Of a stretch of DNA of 64,000 bases, positions 35,071 through 48,018 are shown one piece after another. The DNA is from Caprella mutica (taxonomy: Eukaryota > Arthropoda > Malacostraca > Amphipoda > Caprellidae). The notes beneath the pieces were generated by a model. That model saw nothing but the letters and a program-made list of their open reading frames with translations. It had not been told where the DNA came from and ran no database searches. Within the stretch, counting starts at the first letter, position 1, and every line of letters begins with the position of its first letter. A program made the translations under genes and the position numbers. The stretch is from the NCBI GenBank assembly GCA_947561585.1, contig CANNZV010000431.1, positions 345,253 to 409,252 on the forward strand. Direction: 5' to 3'.

Positions 35071-35734
35071 ACTCCGACGCCCAAATTTTGGGGCATTCGC
35101 AAAATCACCGAAATTTGCTGAAACAGCAACAGTCTGTTTGTGACGGCATTGGAAGGAGAGTGTGCGTAGCTGCAGCCGCAACACACAATAGTTATATTGC
35201 GAATAGAGATGCGTATTGTGCAGGTACTCTAATTGCTATTTTGTGTGACAAGAGAGAATAAATAAAGTCACTAGTAGTTTGATTTTAAGAACATATTTGT
35301 GCGTAGATATTGAAAAAAGGACGGATAGGCCTGTACCTACTATACCTAAACGTTAGTAAGTGATAGTGTACCTAATTAGGTACTGGATTGATACTTCTGA
35401 GAAAGTTTATTTAACGAAGGTGCTGCTGGTAAAGAAGACATCATCTATTATGTAAGTACTCTTTTTATTATTTTTTATACATATTCCCAGTTTAAATAAA
35501 AATATTAGTTAGGTTTAGGTATTACAGTTACTGAATAGATAGGTACTAAAATACCTAGTCATGTGCTATAGTACCGAATTAGGTTGTAACCTACCTAGGT
35601 AGGTAACAAAGTACCATTTTTAAAAATAGTTTTCAGCATAATTTAAATATCTACTCAGGATATATCATCCATGTAATTTTTGATTTGCTTATGAATTATT
35701 TTTAATACTTATTATTTTCAATGTTTAGAGGTTC
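35071..35734. other. AT-rich DNA with scattered cctaggtagg words
   Basis: Words such as tacctaggtaggta and taggtactaaaataccta recur at about 35320-35620. No gene supported. Confidence 0.35.
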
Positions 35735-36290
35735 TCTCCAGGTTCCGGGGAAAAATGAGTTTATTACATAATATTATAGAACTAAAGACTAGGTTCAATA
35801 TTCTCCAAACCGCATAAAATTTGGTTCAGTATATATTTTATTATTTACTTGTAAAGTCTTTAATACTCTGTGTGCAACAATTGTACGAAACACTAATCTG
35901 ACGCTGAAGAAAAAGATTGTACACTCTTTGTTTCAATTTCAATTGGAATTTTATAAACAAACAATGCATGTTCGGCAGCATTTAAGAATTAATTGTTTCC
36001 TGAAGTATATAAACGTTTCTATTATATGTATATTCAATTTTATACCATTGCAGAATACAGGAATATTTAGTAATGGATTAAGTATGCCTACCTATTTGAC
36101 ATTTAAATTACAAATGGTATACATATTTTTTCTTCGGACTGAAATTTAGTAAGTCGGAAGTAAAATGACTATTGTAGAGTTTTTATAATAAAAATCTTTA
36201 AAAATCGTATACAATTATCAAATGTATATATTAATGCAAAATGATTGAGAAACATTAGCCTAGTTGATTGAAATAAAAAAAAATATTCAA
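35735..36290. repeat. Dispersed repeat R2, second copy
   Basis: Matches 2540-3090 in the same orientation with moderate divergence. Shared words include gagtttattac, ctaatctgacgctgaagaaa against gatctgacgttgaagaaaga, and cttcggactgaaatttagta against ctttggactgaaaattagca. No coding frame is shared, which argues for a non-coding element. Confidence 0.75.
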
Positions 36291-36701
36291 GGGGACATTT
36301 AATGATGAAATGATATCGTTTAACATGTTTCGAATATGGTAAAATAACATTATTATTATCTATCTATTCCTTCATCTATTTTATCTTTTGTTTTTCTATT
36401 TTCCAGCAAATTGAAGATACAAAGTTTGTAGCGAGTTATTTATTTTCAATAAGTTTTCTATATCCGTGAAGATGATCGAATCTGTCTTTTCTTGTGACGG
36501 AAAATATATTTGGAAATGTTTCTCAAATGTTGCAGACGGATTAAATCCTTTCATAACTGTCGAAAATAACAACTCCTTTGATTTCTTTTTGAAGAGCTAA
36601 AAATTTCAATCCCCAGAGGGTATCAAAAGGAAAATAACACAAGGAATTTCATATTATTGATGGGGTAAATATTCTAACAGGGGGTTGTTATTATTTGGAT
36701 A
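36291..36701. other. AT-rich DNA, nothing recognised
   Basis: No repeat or coding signal seen. Confidence 0.35.
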
Positions 36702-37197
36702 GGGTAAGTTACGATTTATCGTACGGTTTGATATTCTCGATCATATACCTAGTGTAAGTTACGATTTATCGTACGGTTTGATATTCTCGATCATATACCT
36801 AGTGTAAGTTACGATTTATCGTACGGTTTGATATTCTCGATCATATACCTAGGGTAAGTTACGATTTATCGTACGGTTTGATATTCTCGATCATATACCT
36901 AGGGTAAGTTACGATTTATCGTACGGTTTGATATTCTCGATCATATACCTAGGGTAAGTTACGATTTATCGTACGGTTTCATATTTTCGATCATATACCT
37001 AGGGTAAGTTACGATTTATCGTACGGTTTCATATTCTCGATCATATACCTAGGGTAAGTTACGATTTATCGTACGGTTTGATATTCTCGATCATATATAA
37101 AAACAGTATCGTAATTTCAACCTGTTAATTTAATTATGATATTTTTTCTTATGTATTATCAAAAATATGAAACCGTCCGATAACTCGTAAGTTACCC
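36702..37197. mobile_element. MITE-1 copy whose left end is tandemly amplified (8 x 50 bp)
   Basis: Units begin at 36703, 36753, 36803, 36853, 36903, 36953, 37003 and 37053, each exactly 50 bp: ggtaagttacgatttatcg, then tacggtttgatattctcgat, then catatacctag. Only the first base (g or t) and one or two others vary. The eighth unit runs into a normal MITE-1 body and right end (atgaaaccgtccgataactc then gtaagttaccc at about 37170-37190). Confidence 0.95.
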
Positions 37198-37576
37198 AAG
37201 CGTATAAACTCTTGTAAACTTTCTACATTTTAATTAAATACCATAATATTATTCTTAGTAAAAAATATATCGATAATATTTTTCTATTTCGATTATTTTG
37301 ATTATAAACCATTATTGTTCAAATATTGTGTTTTAGTGTATGAAAATATATTCCATTAAAACAATAAAATATATCAGTTCAAAGAAAAAAGAAGAAAATC
37401 GATATTTCTTTCTTTTTCTACCTTTCTTTCTTTGATAGTACTAGAATTTTATCACTTGTTGTTCATAACAATTTCAGTGTTTCTTGGTAAGAACTGTAGC
37501 CGCTTTTAGTGCTCTCAATAAAACATGTTTATACTCTCTAAAGTATCATATTATTCTCTGGAAATTATTCTTTTTA
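37198..37576. other. AT-rich DNA, nothing recognised
   Basis: Includes a polypyrimidine/polypurine stretch near 37380-37430. No gene seen. Confidence 0.35.
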
Positions 37577-37835
37577 ATTCTATTTCGTGAATGAAATGAA
37601 TTTTTTTATATATTCTGCTTCGTGGATAAAATTATTTATTTTATTTTATAATCTTCGAATTATTATAGTAGGTAAAAATTAAAGTAAAAGTATATAGAAA
37701 TTTTAATTCTACTTCGTGAATACAATAATTTTTTTAATTTTATATTCTACTTCGTGAATTTTTTAAAATTTTAAATCCTACTTCGTGGATGAAATAATAT
37801 TTGTTGTTTAAAATTCTACATCGTGAAAAAAAAAA
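37577..37835. repeat. Degenerate tandem repeat (attctacttcgtgaatgaaa)
   Basis: Five to six diverged copies of a word close to attctacttcgtgaatgaaa separated by AT-rich runs of variable length. Periodicity is loose, suggesting an old array. Confidence 0.7.
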
Positions 37836-38062
37836 TGTTATGAAAGCTGAGGAAGAGTTCAATCAATACATCATATATTCCACCATAGATCTATCAATTA
37901 TTAACTTAGTATAGATGTTTGAATTATTTAGTGTTCCACACCTAGTGACTGCCTACTGTGCCTATGTCTACATCACACTACATGTTAACTAATTCATTAT
38001 ATATAAATGAATTAATTATGCAGGTTAGTCTGCATTTCACCATATCGCTATTATCATTATAT

Positions 38063-38222
38063 AGGCTTTTTCACAAACAACTGTGTTCTAGCTATCCATG
38101 AGATGGCCGTTAAGTGATTCAGTGTCTGCGAAAAAATTATATCTTTAAATTCAACGGACACGTTCACACAGTACCGTATTTTCTAAGTGCTACAAAACCA
38201 TGATGTGTGTGAACGAGCCTTT
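38063..38222. mobile_element. MITE-4, copy 1
   Basis: The left end aggctttttcacaaacaact is inverted at the right as gatgtgtgtgaacgagcctt. The interior shares gacacgttcacac and agtaccgtat words with 48767-48953. No coding frame. Confidence 0.7.
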
Positions 38223-38428
38223 ATTCTAGCAACGTTTATTTGTTCTAAAAAGTACCTATATTGAACAGTTTTCAACTGGCCACTCTGTTTAATATCTTAT
38301 AATTTCGATGCCACTGTCAGATGTGTTAGAAAATTGATAATTATATGTCAACAATTAATGTTTCTTATTTTTACAAAGAACTATATGAAATTATTCAAGT
38401 AAATTATTATTGAAAATGTAATTGAATT

Positions 38429-38613
38429 GGGTATGGTCCAAGTTATCGGACAGTTCCACATTTTCGATCATCTATGAAAAAATTATACAATATTACTATT
38501 ATTTAACTTTTATTTTAAATCGTATCCATGACTTGTAACTAAAATATCTAATTATTGTATAATTTTTCTTCCATGATCGAAAATATGGAACTGACCGATA
38601 ACTCTGCACTCAC
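38429..38613. mobile_element. MITE-1 copy
   Basis: Left end caagttatcggacagttcca then cattttcgatcatc; right end catgatcgaaaatatggaac then tgaccgataactctgcac. The internal dyad is reduced to a single atcgtatccatgac half. Confidence 0.85.
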
Positions 38614-38867
38614 TCTATCATTATTATCAATATTAATATGATAATAGTTACATTATTATACTATCAATAAAGTAACATACACAGTATGAGGTGGTAGCAA
38701 ATGCATTCAGTAACATAGTTGCAAATTGGGTTGCTATTGTATACCAATTCCCAGAATTCAGACCCAATTTGTAGCAATATTTGCAGTGCATTCACAAGCC
38801 TCTGAATATAATATATCGAGTTAAAACTTTGAAACAATGCAACACAGGGCTAATGAAGATAATTGGC

Positions 38868-39449
38868 GATGTGGAGGAGTGGAGAACATGTGGAGCAGTG
38901 GAGAACATGCGGAGTGTGAAGAACATGTGGAGGAATGGAGAACATGTGGAGGAGTGGAGAACATGCGGAGGAGTGGAGAACATGTGGAGGAGTGGAGAAC
39001 AAGTGGAGGAGTGTGGAGAACATGTTGAGGAGTAGGGAGAACATGTGAAGGAGTGTGGAGAACATGTGGAGTGTGGTGAACATGTGGAGGAGTGAGGAGA
39101 ACATGTGGAGGAGTGTGGAGAACACGTGGAGGTGTGTGGAGGTCTGTGAAGAACATGTGGAGGTGTGTTGAGGTGTGGAGAACATGTGGAGTGTAGAGAA
39201 CATGTGGAGTGTGGTGAACATGTGGAGGAGTGAGGAGAACATGTGGAGGAGTGTGGAGAAGACGTGGAGGTGTGTGGAGGTCTGTGAAGAACATGTGGAG
39301 GTGTGTTGAGGTGTGGAGAACATGTGAAGGAGTGTGGAGAACATGTGGAGTGTGGTGAACATGTGGAGGAGTGAGGAGAACATGTGGAGGAGTGTGGAGA
39401 AGACGTGGAGGTGTGTGGAGAAGATGTGGAGGTGTGTTGAGGTGTGGAG
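38868..39449. repeat. Degenerate minisatellite (gtggagaacatgtggagga), bordering the gap
   Basis: Words of about 19-24 bp around gtggagaacatgtggaggag. The higher-order unit of about 120-125 bp is repeated from about 39050 and 39190 onward. All long frames on both strands are repeat-derived. The array runs straight into the N run, so its true length is unknown. Confidence 0.93.
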
Positions 39450-39540
39450 NNNNNNNNNNNNNNNNNNNNNNNNNNNNNNNNNNNNNNNNNNNNNNNNNNN
39501 NNNNNNNNNNNNNNNNNNNNNNNNNNNNNNNNNNNNNNNN
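39450..39540. other. Assembly gap (91 N)
   Basis: A run of N inside or at the edge of the minisatellite. The size is probably only an estimate, and repeat copies are likely missing. Confidence 1.
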
Positions 39541-40737
39541 GATTAGATGACCAGTTAGGAGGAAAATGTGATAATAAATCTTGAGAAGGTGATACAGTGT
39601 CCATTCCTAGTGACTATGAAGGTAAAATGATACCAATGGTACACATTATATTAAATTACGTCAGTTTAGAAATTCAGGTCAAAGAACCATTTTGATTTTA
39701 GGATATAGAAAGCCAAACCCATGGTATATTTTTTTTTATATCATGGTTCATATATTTTATTTTTTTATTTCATGGTTTTTATATTTCTTTATTTCATGGT
39801 TCAAATATTTCTATATTTCATGGTTTATATTGCTTTGTATATATGTCTACCAATGTGTAGTCAACCGATAATGATATTAGTGAACCACTACACGTTTTAA
39901 CCATATAAGGTGTTTGTTCAAAGCCCACAGCTTTCATTAGCTTAAATCGTAGTTTATATAATTAAATTCATTATAGTGCCCGACCAATGACCATCTTTAT
40001 TATAGCCAGTCTATATTTGGGCTCTGTCTGTGTGTCATCCATTATATTTATGATCAGAAAGTCGGTTGAGAATAATAATGGACTACCTATGTCTAAACTA
40101 GGTGAACTGTTGCTGCTAGGTTGCTAGGTAAAATCATTAGTCTGCTAACTGAAAACTGTATAAAATATGAGTATATGCTGGTATAGTTATTGACAGATTA
40201 TATATTATTTCAATATAAAAAATTATTATTGATCTAACATATCGTTAATTTATTTCAATATCGTCATAACTCAAAAATCGTTCATTAATTTCATTAACGG
40301 CAGAACCCAAAAATGTTAATATCAAATGAAATACATTTAAAATTAATCAATTATCAATCCTTTTTCTTAAAACTAATCCTTATAAACATATATTATAACT
40401 TAAAATCAAAAACTCAATAAATGAAAGTCTACTTATAAAATTAACAGACGGCTGTCAAATTTTATCTCCTATATTAAGTAGGGCCAATTTATACGGTTTG
40501 GCATCGGGGTCTCGATTCTTAATTTGTGGGGCCAAAGAGGGGTCACCTTGACGGGGTAGGGGGTGGTATTGTAAAGGGGGGAGGATTGAAAGGGGGAGGG
40601 TGGCTATGACTCATAGTGTAATGACCTAAAAGTACTCAACTGTTAGATCTGGATGGGGAAGATGAGATTATCTTATTGAGGAAAGGGAAGATCGAAAAGT
40701 GAATATTTTGTAAATTGAAAATGAAATTATTTATTAT
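39541..40737. other. AT-rich DNA with a degenerate tttcatggtt repeat and a G-rich patch
   Basis: At about 39724-39830 the word atttcatggttcatatattt recurs about four times. At about 40558-40605 there are several G runs on the + strand (ggtaaaggggggaggatt-type) that might form a quadruplex. No gene supported. Confidence 0.5.
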
Positions 40738-41797
40738 GAACTGTGCGCTTTATTTACAACTATTGGTGGTTGTTTTAACCCTTCACTGTGCACTCTATTT
40801 ACAACTATTGGTGGTTGTTTTAACACTTCACTGTGCGCTTTATTTACAACTATTGGTGGTTGTTTTAATCCTTCACTGTGTACTTTATTTACAACTATTG
40901 GTGGTTGTTTTAACACTTCACTGTGCGCTTTATTTACAACTATTGGTGGTTGTTTTAACACTTCACTGTGCGCTTTATTTACAACTATTGGTGGTTGTTT
41001 TAATCCTTCACTGTGCACTTTATTTACAACTATTGGTGGTTGTTTTAACACTTCACTGTGCGCTTTATTTACAACTATTGGTGGTTGTTTTAATCCTTCA
41101 CTGTGCACTTTATTTACAACTATTGGTGGTTGTTTTAACACTTCACTGTGCACTCTATTTACAACTATTGGTGGTTGTTTTAACCCTTCACTGTGCACTC
41201 TATTTACAACTATTGGTGGTTGTTTTAACACTTCACTGTGCGCTTTATTTACAACTATTGGTGGTTGTTTTAACCCTTCACTGTTCACTTTATTTACAAC
41301 TATTGGTGGTTGTTTTAACACTTCACTGCACACTTTATTTACAACTATTGGTGGTTGTTTTAACTCTTCACTGTACACTTTATTTACAACTATTGATATT
41401 GTTTTATTCCTTCATTGTGCACTTTATTTACAACTATTGGTGGTTGTTTTAACCCTTCACTGCACACTCTATTTACAACTATTGGTGGTTGTTTTAATCC
41501 TTCACTGTGCACTTTATTTACAACTATTGGTGGTTGTTTTAACCCTTCACTGCACACTCTATTTACAACTATTGGTGGTTGTTTTAATCCTTCACTGTGC
41601 ACTTTATTTACAACTATTGGTGGTTGTTTTAATCCTTCACTGTACACTTTATTTACAACTATTGATATTGTTTTATTCCTTCATTGTGCACTTTATTTAC
41701 AACTATTGGTGGTTGTTTTAACCCTTCACTGCACACTTTATTTACAACTATTGGTGGTTGTTTTAACTCTTCACTGTGCACTTAATTTACAACTGTT
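40738..41797. repeat. 45-bp minisatellite, ~23 copies
   Basis: The unit is ctgtgcactttatttacaac, then tattggtggttgttttaaca, then cttca. Because 45 is 15 codons and the unit lacks stops in several frames, long frames are open on both strands. A shortened variant (tattgatattgttttattcc) occurs twice, at about 41388 and 41658, in otherwise identical surroundings, marking a duplicated block of about 270 bp. A lone similar word (ttttaacccttcactgtgca) lies at about 47839. Confidence 0.96.
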
Positions 41798-41852
41798 ACT
41801 CTTTTTTATATGTTCAAAAATGTGGATTCATCCAATAATCAAGCTGTATAAT
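41798..41852. mobile_element. MITE-1 right-end fragment
   Basis: ctcttttttatatgttcaaa then aatgtggattcatccaataa fits the inverted MITE-1 terminus. It adjoins the 45-bp array directly. Confidence 0.5.
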
Positions 41853-44468
41853 GGTTACTCATTCACAAAATCACCTTGCGTCGCAATTTATATACATTTG
41901 TAAATATGTATATACGATTTTTTAGTAAAATAAATAATCGGATTAATAATGGAGAACATCTGGGGAGACACTTACATTGATTCATAAGTTAAAGATAGAA
42001 AACTAGTTCTGGTAACCTTCATAGTCAATACTATTTATTTATTTTCTTAAAGTGCACAAATAGAAGCATCTGGTCAATAACTATTTAATTCATTCACACT
42101 TTCAAGTATTTTTTTAATCTTTAAACTCTTTAAGGATTAAAGATTATTATATATAGAAGACTAAATTTTATGGTAATGTATAGATGTATGTGTATACGTA
42201 CAGTCAAATAAAAGTGTATCTGTATAGTGATTTTTTCACAAATTACTAATTTCACTTTTACAAAAATAAACTTTACTAATTTTTATGTTTGAAAATATTT
42301 TAAAATTGGTCAGGGTTTAAGATGACAAATTTGTAAGATTTGAAAATAATAGAAAATTCGAAAACTGTGTTTTGAGAAATTATCATGATATGATGATAGT
42401 ACGTATATATTCGTTCAAAGTAATCAATACAAATACAATCTAAATGTAAAATAATATCATAAATATCAGTTCTCAATCATTAACAATAACTAAAGCTTTG
42501 GTATAAATATGTACCATCTGTTTTCAGCAGGCCAAACACACCTATTCATTATTTACCTTCTCCCATATACCTCAACTTGTTTATACCTCAGCTACCGTAG
42601 TTAGTATCTACATTATACGCCGTACACTTGTTAAGATTTATGGTATCGGCTCTACACGATGATCTTTGCGATACAGACGCGCTTTCTAGCGTTGTTGCTG
42701 AGGATATAAACGGTCATTGGCTTCTTTCGCGCCACGAGATTCCCCATCCCTAATTAGCGGATAAGAAGTAGGTAGGTAGCGCACTCTGCTGGAAAAGATT
42801 AAAAGGTTGATATAGGAAGAACGATCTTAATCTTTATATTTACTTGTTAAAAGTAAAATGTACATTTGTAAAATAAAAAGAATGTGTAAGGTGTTTAACT
42901 ATTTATATTTTAACAGTAAGATAAACTTTAATTATCGGCTGGTAGATCTTTTACATGCCTGATTTACTGTGAAATGTTTTTAAGATAATTTCTTCACTTC
43001 TTTGTTTCGCAAGATATATGGTACAGAAAACGAAATAAATTTATAAAATCTATATCTTTTTAGTGAATATATTTATATTCAAGTATGTTTAATACCTAAA
43101 ACTGCAAATTTTCTTAACAATAAATCATTTAAATTCTCTTAACATATAAATGCTTAAATAAATTGAACCACTATTTTTTGATGTCGCTTCTAAGAAGACT
43201 TGTCCAAATTTTGTGAATTAATGAGACGTTCCTTAAAAAAGTTAATAAATATGCAGCAAAAAGAAACTAGAGATAGTCTATATTATGGACAGAACAATTA
43301 GTTTTTTCTATATAAGTGCATTTACATTATAATCGTAAATATGTTTTTATCAGTAAGGTTTTACATATATTAGACCTTTCAAATCAACTGATGTATAAAG
43401 TGCTCCATATTATTCATAAATCACAGAGTAAAAACTGGATACTTTATTTGTTAAGTCTTAAGACAATTATAACAATAGAACTAAAATATTATGACGTTTA
43501 GTGCCAGCGTTCATCACCAGGATTCCTAGGAACAATACTAGTTTTTACTGGTTACAGGTGTGTCTAGTTAGCATTCTTTGCCTAGTTGGTATATAGCAAA
43601 TTTTAGCAAATCCACCCGATCATTGATAAAAAATGAAAACAAAACACTGTCGGGGATAATGTTTAACCCTTTACTGCGTGCTGTGCCGTATATAACTATG
43701 AAATCACTCACAAATAGGATTTTTTTTCTAGACGTTGGCATCAATTTGGGAAGAACAAATAGAAGTAAAATATAAAAAAAAAAAAATAACTAAAAGTAAA
43801 AAAATATCTATAACTAGTATTTAACAATTTGATTAAATCTACTCTACCATATAACATAATTCAAAGCAAATTACTCTCTAGAGACTGAATTTATAACATT
43901 GATGGTAATTGGGTAGAGCGGGACAATGGAAAGATTTATTCTTATACAGTCGTCTGTATGATCAAGAGACCATTATTATTATCTATAGCCTCAGGTTCAA
44001 GCAAGGTATATACTCCAATTATCTATCTGTTAAAACATACTAAGTAAACACTATAAATTAGAAACACCTCTTACTGTAGATATAAACTGCATGATATTTA
44101 AAATTGCATAGGAATTGATAAAGTTAAGAAGATGCCTAATGACTGTGAATAACTTTGCGAAGGGTGTTGTTCTTCGAGCACGATGGGTTTTTTCACCACT
44201 TGTTTTCTTCTAACAAGTCTAAAATGTGAATAAAATAATATTCACGTGTGAATTTGCGATGCATTTAGAATAAAAGAATAGCTTCAACTGTGGAAATGTA
44301 GTTTCTATGTCGTAACTTGCTATTTTGAGAAGGTATTTCAAAATAGCTCTTCCATTTGTCTGGAGCCAACTTAAACTTATTTGCACCGTTCATAAATTCT
44401 CTCAATTTGTTCAACCCCAAAAAGGATATATAGATAAATAAATTCTAGGTACTTTCTGACAAAACAAG
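41853..44468. other. AT-rich DNA, no supported gene
   Basis: A locally GC-richer stretch at about 42590-42790 (cgatacagacgcgctttcta, tcgcgccacgag) stands out but shows no frame, tRNA fold or repeat. Frames at 43316-43501 and 43578-43775 lack motifs. Confidence 0.35.
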
Positions 44469-44700
44469 ATGACAAAAGTGAGAAAGACGGTCAACGACCA
44501 CGAACATCGTGCTGGCTGCCATCGCCGAGAAACAGTTATTGAGTGTAGAGGTTTTGAAAGCTGTTGGAAAGCGTATTGCGTTTATCCGAGCTACATCAGA
44601 AGCTCAAAATCGTGAAGCAATTTCTTTGCGAACTCCCCCACACGATTATCATTTTTCATGCACACAACTGAACATGAAACACTGGCTTCAAAATAAGTGA
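44469..44700 (+). other. Possible decayed coding fragment, unrecognised
   Basis: This 230-bp stretch is richer in G+C than its surroundings and open in one frame from upstream of 44500 to a stop at 44698-44700. It reads IVLAAIAEKQLLSVEVL, then AVGKRIAFIRATSEAQNREA, then HWLQNK. The helix-like texture and Arg/Lys/Glu content look more coding-like than neighbouring frames. No start, splice site or family was recognised. It may be an exon of a degraded transposon gene. Confidence 0.25.
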
Positions 44701-45132
44701 GGTTTAGCAAGGTATGTTATTATTTTAACAGCGGTTGATGGAAACTGGAAGAGTGATGTAATAGTTGCATTCGTTTTTATAGAATATATTTTATCAGAAA
44801 ACTAGGAACAACTTACAACAAAGGAAAACCGCTAAAATGTATATCATTTTCAAATATATAGAATATCTGGAAGTGATAAATTTATGAGTGATATTTGATT
44901 GTTATTAACATTTGAAAAGATGTAGGCATTTTTGTTTAATTTTGGAATTCAACTACCTAATATTGGTTGCAAGAATCAATAAATAACTATATGCTATTAA
45001 AACAAATGAGATAATTTTGTTAAATATATCATATAGATAATTTCTCTGGTTTAATAATATGATATCTTTTGAAAGTTTTAAATAGTTCGTCAATGATACT
45101 CTATGAAGACTTTTTTAATATTTTTTTTAAGC

Positions 45133-45270
45133 CTACAATACCAGATTCCTAGTTCTATACTACTTTGTACTCTATTCTAAGACTGACATAAAAGATTCCT
45201 AGTACTATATAAATTATAGATATACTACTATGTACTATATTCTAAGACTACCATACCAGATTCCTACCGA
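45133..45270. repeat. Degenerate ~65-bp repeat, ~2.5 copies
   Basis: accagattcctagttctata, aagattcctagtactatata and accagattcctaccgatata recur with ctatattctaagact between them. Confidence 0.6.
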
Positions 45271-45446
45271 TATAGTCATTCCATGTTGTTCAAGAAGTGC
45301 ATTGAACGGAAGTGATACCCACACTGCTATTTTCCAAGATGTCTGGATGGAAGAAGTATACCTACCTTACCAATCCAGAGTCTCCCTTGACTCATCATGT
45401 GGGTTGTAATAGCTATTCATGACGTGTTGCTACCTACCGTCATAAG

Positions 45447-45500
45447 ACCAGACTGCAGGAACTGGTAAAGTGCATGTCAAGAAATACACTATCTTGGATA
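45447..45500. repeat. Fragment of repeat R1
   Basis: gaccagactgcaggaactgg followed by taaag and caagaaat matches about 1388-1435 in R1, about 44 kb away. Confidence 0.5.
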
Positions 45501-45508
45501 GTGTTATA

Positions 45509-45694
45509 TCGTAGTTACCGGACAGTTCCACGTTTCTGTTTACATATATAGCAGTTTGAAATAAATCTTTGAAATCTTTATAAAATATAATTTCATTTAT
45601 TATTTTAACTAGCTATTTTAAATGGTATCCATGATACCTGCAGGTATCACGGATACCAATTAAAAGAACGAGATAAATAACTTGAAACTCACAC
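45509..45694. mobile_element. MITE-1 copy with intact central dyad
   Basis: Left end tcgtagttaccggacagttc then cacgtttctgtttacat. The central inverted repeat at about 45628-45661 (tggtatccatgatacctgc against gcaggtatcacggatacca) is nearly perfect. Right end cgagataaataacttgaaac then tcac. Confidence 0.75.
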
Positions 45695-46354
45695 GCTTTT
45701 TTAAGAAAGACCAAACGGTATAATTTATTTTAAGGAATATCTAAGAACTATTTTAACATTGTTACTTTAGATTACATTATGAGTCATCTGTATGGGTATC
45801 AAATATCATTAATTCATTAAATTGCAATGGATTATGACAGAGAAGGCGTAGCTGCTACCTCTACATCATTAACTACAAGTCTCTACGTTCAATCAAGATA
45901 TTTAGAATCTTATAAGCTGCCTAGTGCCTAGGGGAACTCCTATGTACAGACATAGGTAAAGATATGGACACCCAAACTACAATGACAAACGTGATAGTCG
46001 TATTATGTAACTACTATTATATTTTAACGTTGTGTTATATTGTTGTATGAAAAATAGTTTTTATGAGAAAATTAATTTTGATAAGTTTAAATGTTAAGGT
46101 GGTATAAATACCTATCTGTGATGGTACAGGTTTACTCCTACGCAAGTACTTCAATCTACAGGGTATTGCTATGTAAAATAGTACTATGTAAAGTAAACAC
46201 ACTTCTGTTAAGAGTAGCTACTCATTTATTGAGGAATTCTGTTATATGTAGAGTACTCCTACGTAAAATACTAAGTGAAAAGTACTTAGTGAAGTATATC
46301 CCTATGTAAAGTAGTACATAGTTTAAATATATTTTTTTTTGTGGAATAGTCCTA
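45695..46354. other. AT-rich DNA, no supported gene
   Basis: Contains scattered ctatgtaaagtag and ctaggaatc-type words that grade into the next array. No coding frame with support. Confidence 0.35.
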
Positions 46355-46475
46355 TGTTAAACACTCCTATGAAATGTACATCACTAGGAGAAATATCCCT
46401 ATGTAATATATATCACTAGGGGAAATATCCCTATGTAATATATATCACTAGGTGAAATATCCCTATGTAAAGCAC
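46355..46475. repeat. 30-bp tandem repeat, ~4 copies
   Basis: tatcactaggggaaatatcc followed by ctatgtaata, with sequence drift in the outer copies. Confidence 0.85.
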
Positions 46476-48018
46476 CCCTCTTTACATAGCATTACATAGT
46501 GATCAAAGGCCCCTTCATCACATCTCTCATACCATCCACTTATAGTCTCATCATAAGAGATATACTATGTCTGTTTCACGGACAAGAAAAGGGTCTATAC
46601 TCTATAGTCACAAATCTGTGGAATATAATTTATGTGCTATAGTGTGACAAATCTGTTGACTATAGTGTGACATTTAACTAATGGTGGTGACACTATATGG
46701 AAAGTCTCTGGACTAAAATGGGTGTATAACTATTGGTGGATTTAATGATGTACTTCTTAAATAGGGTTAAACAGTTTCATCGACATGATTGTGGTAGTGG
46801 ATATATCTATATTTAGCTAAATATTGAATGTTTGTTGGGGAAGTAAAAACAACAAAGTGTTGGATTTATGTAACGATTTACGAATTGGTATATTAGACTA
46901 AAAAATAAATACGAATTTTAATGAATACAAAAATTCAACTTGGAAATGTACTCCCAATAAAAATTTCCCACAAAATCTTAATTCGTACAGCAATTCCACA
47001 CAAATAGAAATGTCACATAAATACTTGAACTTAAGGTTGTGAAATCATAGACGAAACGAAATGAAATGGTATCGAATACTATTGTATACCGCTGGTTTAG
47101 AACGACTCAATACTTTTTAATTATCTCCGTCTGAAATATTTTCGGGATATATGTTATTAAAAGCATATTGTCACAACCCTACTTATACATATAGAAGTCC
47201 AAATAACTGCTAACTCCCACAGAAATGCCCATTGCACCACCTAGCTATGACTAAACTCCTAGTTATTTAACTCCTAGTTATTTGTCAGAGGTAGCTATGA
47301 CTTAACTAGTTATTTGTCACTAGGTATATCGTGTGCGTGGTGCAGTATGACATCATATCGCTGGAGTGGGCAACAAGCGAGTCAAAGCGTGTGGGCGATA
47401 GCTTAGCATCACCAAGGATAGTTCCTCTTGTTTTTATCTTCTATTGAAAACAACTCATACAGGTTATTCTACTTCTCTCTACACTCTCTTATATAATAAA
47501 TAGGTAGGTTATTTGAATTTGTTGTTCTAGGTTTGATAGTGTCAAATTTTGAATAGTTTTAGCTAGGTATTATCTACCAGGTCCAGTAGGCTTGTAATAG
47601 TAGAAATAAAAATGTGTATTTAAACTGCATTCTATAATTTTCTTAGTTTTGAATTGGACGAACTTGTAACCGTCTTTTATTTTCAATAAACATTATAATT
47701 GATTTATTATGCTAGTTTTTATTATATTTCTATTGAATATGATAGCATAGCAACTGGTTTGAAGATGTAGACAATATGCAGTTAATTATGTAAGGAAGTG
47801 TAACTCCACCTTATTGTTGATAATATGAATATTATCTTTTAACCCTTCACTGTGCAATAGAAATATATTGTGTAAATGAATCTTGATGTGTTTCCATCGA
47901 ATTATAAAATCTAAAACAATTCCTTATCGAAAGTTTCTTATCCTCTCAGTAAATTTTCATGTTCTGTAGTCACAATTTTTGTTATTTTAATTAAACTGCA
48001 TTTTATATTATAATACTG
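46476..48018. other. AT-rich DNA, nothing recognised
   Basis: Short echoes such as tcctagttattt (about 47268-47283) and gtgacaaatctgt (about 46605-46650) only. No gene supported. Confidence 0.35.

Noticed and set aside
35040..35261. 73-codon frame beginning MWNRPIIRNF
   Set aside because: Its start lies in a MITE-1 right end and it has no recognised motif.
36703..37098. Evenly spaced repeats considered as a CRISPR array
   Set aside because: Units are contiguous with no variable spacers, and the unit is the end of a MITE in an animal genome.
40715..41903. Several long frames on both strands with 15-residue periodicity
   Set aside because: The 45-bp unit is a multiple of three without stops, so openness is automatic.
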